From positions 6,127,784 through 6,191,783 of the forward strand of contig JAGGNK010006559.1 of NCBI GenBank assembly GCA_017590115.1: a stretch of DNA of 64,000 nucleotides, read 5' to 3'. The position numbers were made by a program, and so were the translations under genes. Below the pieces are notes generated by a model. That model was not told the DNA's origin. It worked only from the letters and a program-made list of their open reading frames with translations, and ran no database searches. Numbering within the stretch: the first letter of the stretch is position 1; each line of letters opens with the position of its first letter. This document shows positions 61,044 through 64,000 of the stretch, piece after piece. The stretch is from Montifringilla adamsi (lineage: Eukaryota > Chordata > Aves > Passeriformes > Passeridae).

Positions 61044-63536
61044 ACAATTTTATCTATCATCTTCTTTCTCCAAAGATAACCTTCCATTTCACTCTTTTTT
61101 TCCTTTTACATATGTAGAACATATGTATTTTCCCTTTTGATTTCTATCATATCCCATTTGATCCTTCCCTCTGACTTTCCTACCTCTGTTGAAGATAAAA
61201 TAAAAGCTAGACAAATGGAAATACAGTCAGAGGCAATCCCTTTTAGCTTAGGAGTCCAGCAGAAAGGCTGATGTGTCTGATGCATGTGCTGCTTCAGTAG
61301 TCAGGCTCTTTTCTCCTACTAACCAGAAATGGATTTCATTACTGACTGGCAGAGCAAGGAGCAAAACACAGACTAATGAGGGAGGGTAAAGTCACTGTTA
61401 ATCACTCATCAGATGCACAGAGAGACAAAAGAAGTTTACATCAAGCACAGGAGAAAATTATTAGCATAGCACAAGGTGGAAGATGAGGTATGGAAAATCC
61501 TGAAACATGAAGATAGGGAAGGGAAGAAAATGCAGCTGGAGATATTGGTAGCTGGGAAAGGCAAATGTTAGCATTCCCATTAATATTGCTTACATATGAA
61601 GATTTTTGTTAAATGAAATGCTGCAGTATGTGCTGTTTGACAGGTAATGTTGGCATGTCTCAAAATATCAAAAGCAGTAATTGAACCTACATTAATAAAG
61701 CCATTTAAACACACTATTAAGTAATTAGGGTTGTGAGTCCATCCTCATTAAGAAGCCTGATTATAGAGCTTAAAATTTAATGACCAATTAGCCTAATAAT
61801 TGTTTTCAAAAACAGGTTGTTTTGGAAACTGCACTTACAACTGATTCTTTGCAGTAAAGAGATTACTTTTCGTTCAGAAGAAAAACATCCTAGCTGGCTA
61901 TATTCAGACAAAGAAGCACCAGCCCTTCAGGATGCCATTTTATTCCCCACCCCCCAATCATTTCTTTAAAAATATATTTATGTTTATCTATTTCATAGTA
62001 AGCTACATTACATATGTATTTTAGAAACGAAGACACAGACTTTCACTTTAAAAGAAACTTCAGAAAATAACATTTAAAGCTTCTGGAGCCTTTTGAACAC
62101 GAAGTAAAATGCCAATAATGCAGTAATTCTGGCTGGGGCTGACTTTCAAAGCCAGTTAATTGTAATTCAGCACACAATGATGAAATCTTGTATTATCTAA
62201 GCCACTCACAAGCTGGTACAAAAAAAAAAAAAGTTTGAATTATACTTATTTACTTAAGTCAGTAACTCAGACACAAGGCCCTTGTTCAAGCTCTCACAAG
62301 CCTGTGGCAAGTGTACATTTGAAAATGAAGAGGACCCAGCTATCTTAATACAAAGATAAGCATTTTTAATCTAACAAAGGTTTTTATGGGGGATAACTTA
62401 ACATTTGCCAAGCCTATATGCCAAACTACTTCTGAGCTTGTATAGATTCCAAGACATCATAAAAAAACCTAAGCGGGAAGTCATACCTAACATCCCTAAA
62501 GAAACAGAGAAATTACCAAGTGATTGAACAGCAGATTCAAAAGCAGTACAAGGTACCTTTCTTAGCTGTCACTACTCTAGGAAACTTGGTACCAAAGACA
62601 GCAGGGAAGTCCAGTTTAGTACTGGAAAATACCCAAATTCCACAGCAGAATTACAGATTTAACAGCAACACCCAACTACAGCAATGAAAACAAACACTGA
62701 AGCCTTACAAATAACTCAGATTCAGAGAATAACTTTCTTTAGCAAGTAAGGGCCTTGGGGGCAGGGGATTATTCCCCAAATGCCACTGATGGGTTTCCTC
62801 CATGGAACAGCTGTTCTCTGCTGCCATATACATACAACAGCAGCACATGACACTAGGGCAGAGCAAATCCTGTGTTCTGCCAGCACTGGGAGCAGCTCAT
62901 GTCCAGTACCACCTGAAGTGAACATTTTTTGCCAGGAAAAACACAACATTTTGATGTTGTGATTGATTTTAAGGCTGCAAGTGTAAACTGCAACTAATTC
63001 ATTACCAAGAGTCCAAACTACCCTGTCAGGAGAAGGCACACTTTCTATCATTTGTATCTGCAGACACAATGGTAATCAAAACTCTCTTTCACAAAATACA
63101 ATTCACTACAACTCTACTCAAAGGGTCCAAATGAGTTTCCATCAAAAGCTATTTCTTTCAGATTTTTTTTTGACAAAAAGCTTTTATAAAACCAGTTTTA
63201 GAGCTGATATTTGCTTTTGCCATGATGCCTCAAAAAATGTGTCTTGGCTAGCCAGTTGGTATCTCAATATATGTATCAATCATAGCAAACCATACTCTCA
63301 TAATTTTCTTCCATCCTACTATCATATTTGGACCCAGGTATTTTTCTTGTAAAGATTATTTTTATTACACATGAAAACAGTATTTAGTGCAATCAAGATG
63401 ACATTTAGGTTCTTAAAGTTTTATCACAATAGAAGAACAAAAATTATTAGAAATTCTCCTGCTTTTAAAGACAGAAATGCTGTATCAGCATAGGCCCAGC
63501 TTATTGAAAGGTATTAAAAACAACCAAAACAAACCT

Positions 63537-63603
63537 GAAAAAAGCTAAAAAAAAAACCAAAAAAAAACACCAAACCCCAAACCCAAACCAACAAACCACA
63601 AAC
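63537..63603. repeat. A/C-rich low-complexity tract
   Basis: Long A runs followed by AAACCCCAAACCCAAACC-like motifs, of the same character as the tracts at 41872 and 47669. Confidence 0.75.
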
Positions 63604-64000
63604 TCAAAGAACTTTAAAAACCCCTTGAGACTGATTCTTTTTCAAGCAAAGACCGTGTCTGAAAAACATCAACCCCACTATAAGACTTCTGAAATTGCAA
63701 GGTATTAACAGGACAGAGGACTCCCTGGGCAACTTTAGGATAGCTGGTATTTTTAGTTCACTGCCGTACCTCTATTTTAGAAGTCAGCATCAGTAGCCCA
63801 GAAAGAGAACATATATTGTGTATCCTGGGTATATCCTTCAATTCCAACCTCATTATACCAACTACTGAAATAAAAAAAGGAAAAGTACCTCACTTTCTAT
63901 GACTTGATTTGACAAGAGAAGACAAAGAGCTCCAAATTTAAAAGAACTGGCATAAGACTAACAAGCATCAATAATTAGAAATGCAGTGACTTGTACTTAG

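Larger units (their letters stand above)
54652..64000 (-). other. PPP4R1: Part of a PPP4R1 5' intron, longer than 9.3 kb
   Basis: I looked on the minus strand for the exons expected to encode human residues 1-99 and found none, so the previous exon is beyond base 64000. The stretch holds CR1 fragments at 55980-56103 and 60804-61043, an LTR arrangement at 58858-59387, an A/C-rich tract at 63537-63603 and a TAAT-rich segment at 61565-61815. Confidence 0.75.

Noticed and set aside
54652..64000. Search for PPP4R1 exons coding for residues 1-99
   Set aside because: No stretch on the - strand reads like the expected N-terminal HEAT sequence next to a splice donor; these exons must be outside the window.

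Overview
This is vertebrate nuclear DNA, almost certainly from a bird and probably a neoavian species. It has long introns with GT-AG borders, several CR1 LINE tails (the typical avian retroposon) and a solo-LTR-like sequence resembling those of neoavian ERVs. The encoded proteins are very close to their human orthologues. Nearly all long open frames outside the exons below are chance frames in introns or repeats.

Two convergent protein-coding genes account for the window. On the + strand, RALBP1 (RalA-binding protein 1, RLIP76) runs from the end of a large non-coding intron 1 (bases 1-2859) through nine coding exons (2910-17598) to a poly(A) signal at 19117-19122. The joined exons encode a complete 654-residue protein. 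On the - strand, PPP4R1 (regulatory subunit 1 of protein phosphatase 4) runs from beyond the right edge to its stop codon at 25997-25999 and a poly(A) signal at 25135-25140. Sixteen coding exons are visible and encode the last 851 residues of about 950. The first roughly 99 residues, the promoter and the 5' UTR lie outside the window. The same tail-to-tail arrangement is known in mammals (human 18p11.22), so this is conserved microsynteny. About 6 kb of gene-free DNA separates the two 3' ends.

Layout: 1-2859 RALBP1 intron 1; 2860-19140 RALBP1 exons 2-10 and 3' UTR; 19141-25114 intergenic; 25115-54651 PPP4R1 3' UTR and visible exons; 54652-64000 part of a PPP4R1 intron longer than 9.3 kb. The PPP4R1 introns hold five CR1 fragments, one head-to-head LTR arrangement (58858-59387) and several A/C-rich low-complexity tracts.

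Functionally the genes are unrelated neighbours. RALBP1 is a Ral effector with RhoGAP activity for Cdc42/Rac and roles in endocytosis and mitosis. PPP4R1 is a HEAT-repeat scaffold that directs the PP4 catalytic subunit to substrates. I found no new biological system. The items most worth checking are a three-codon uORF in a strong Kozak context before the RALBP1 start, an inverted LTR junction, strand-biased G/T-rich tracts, and two TAAT-rich intronic segments that could be conserved regulatory elements.
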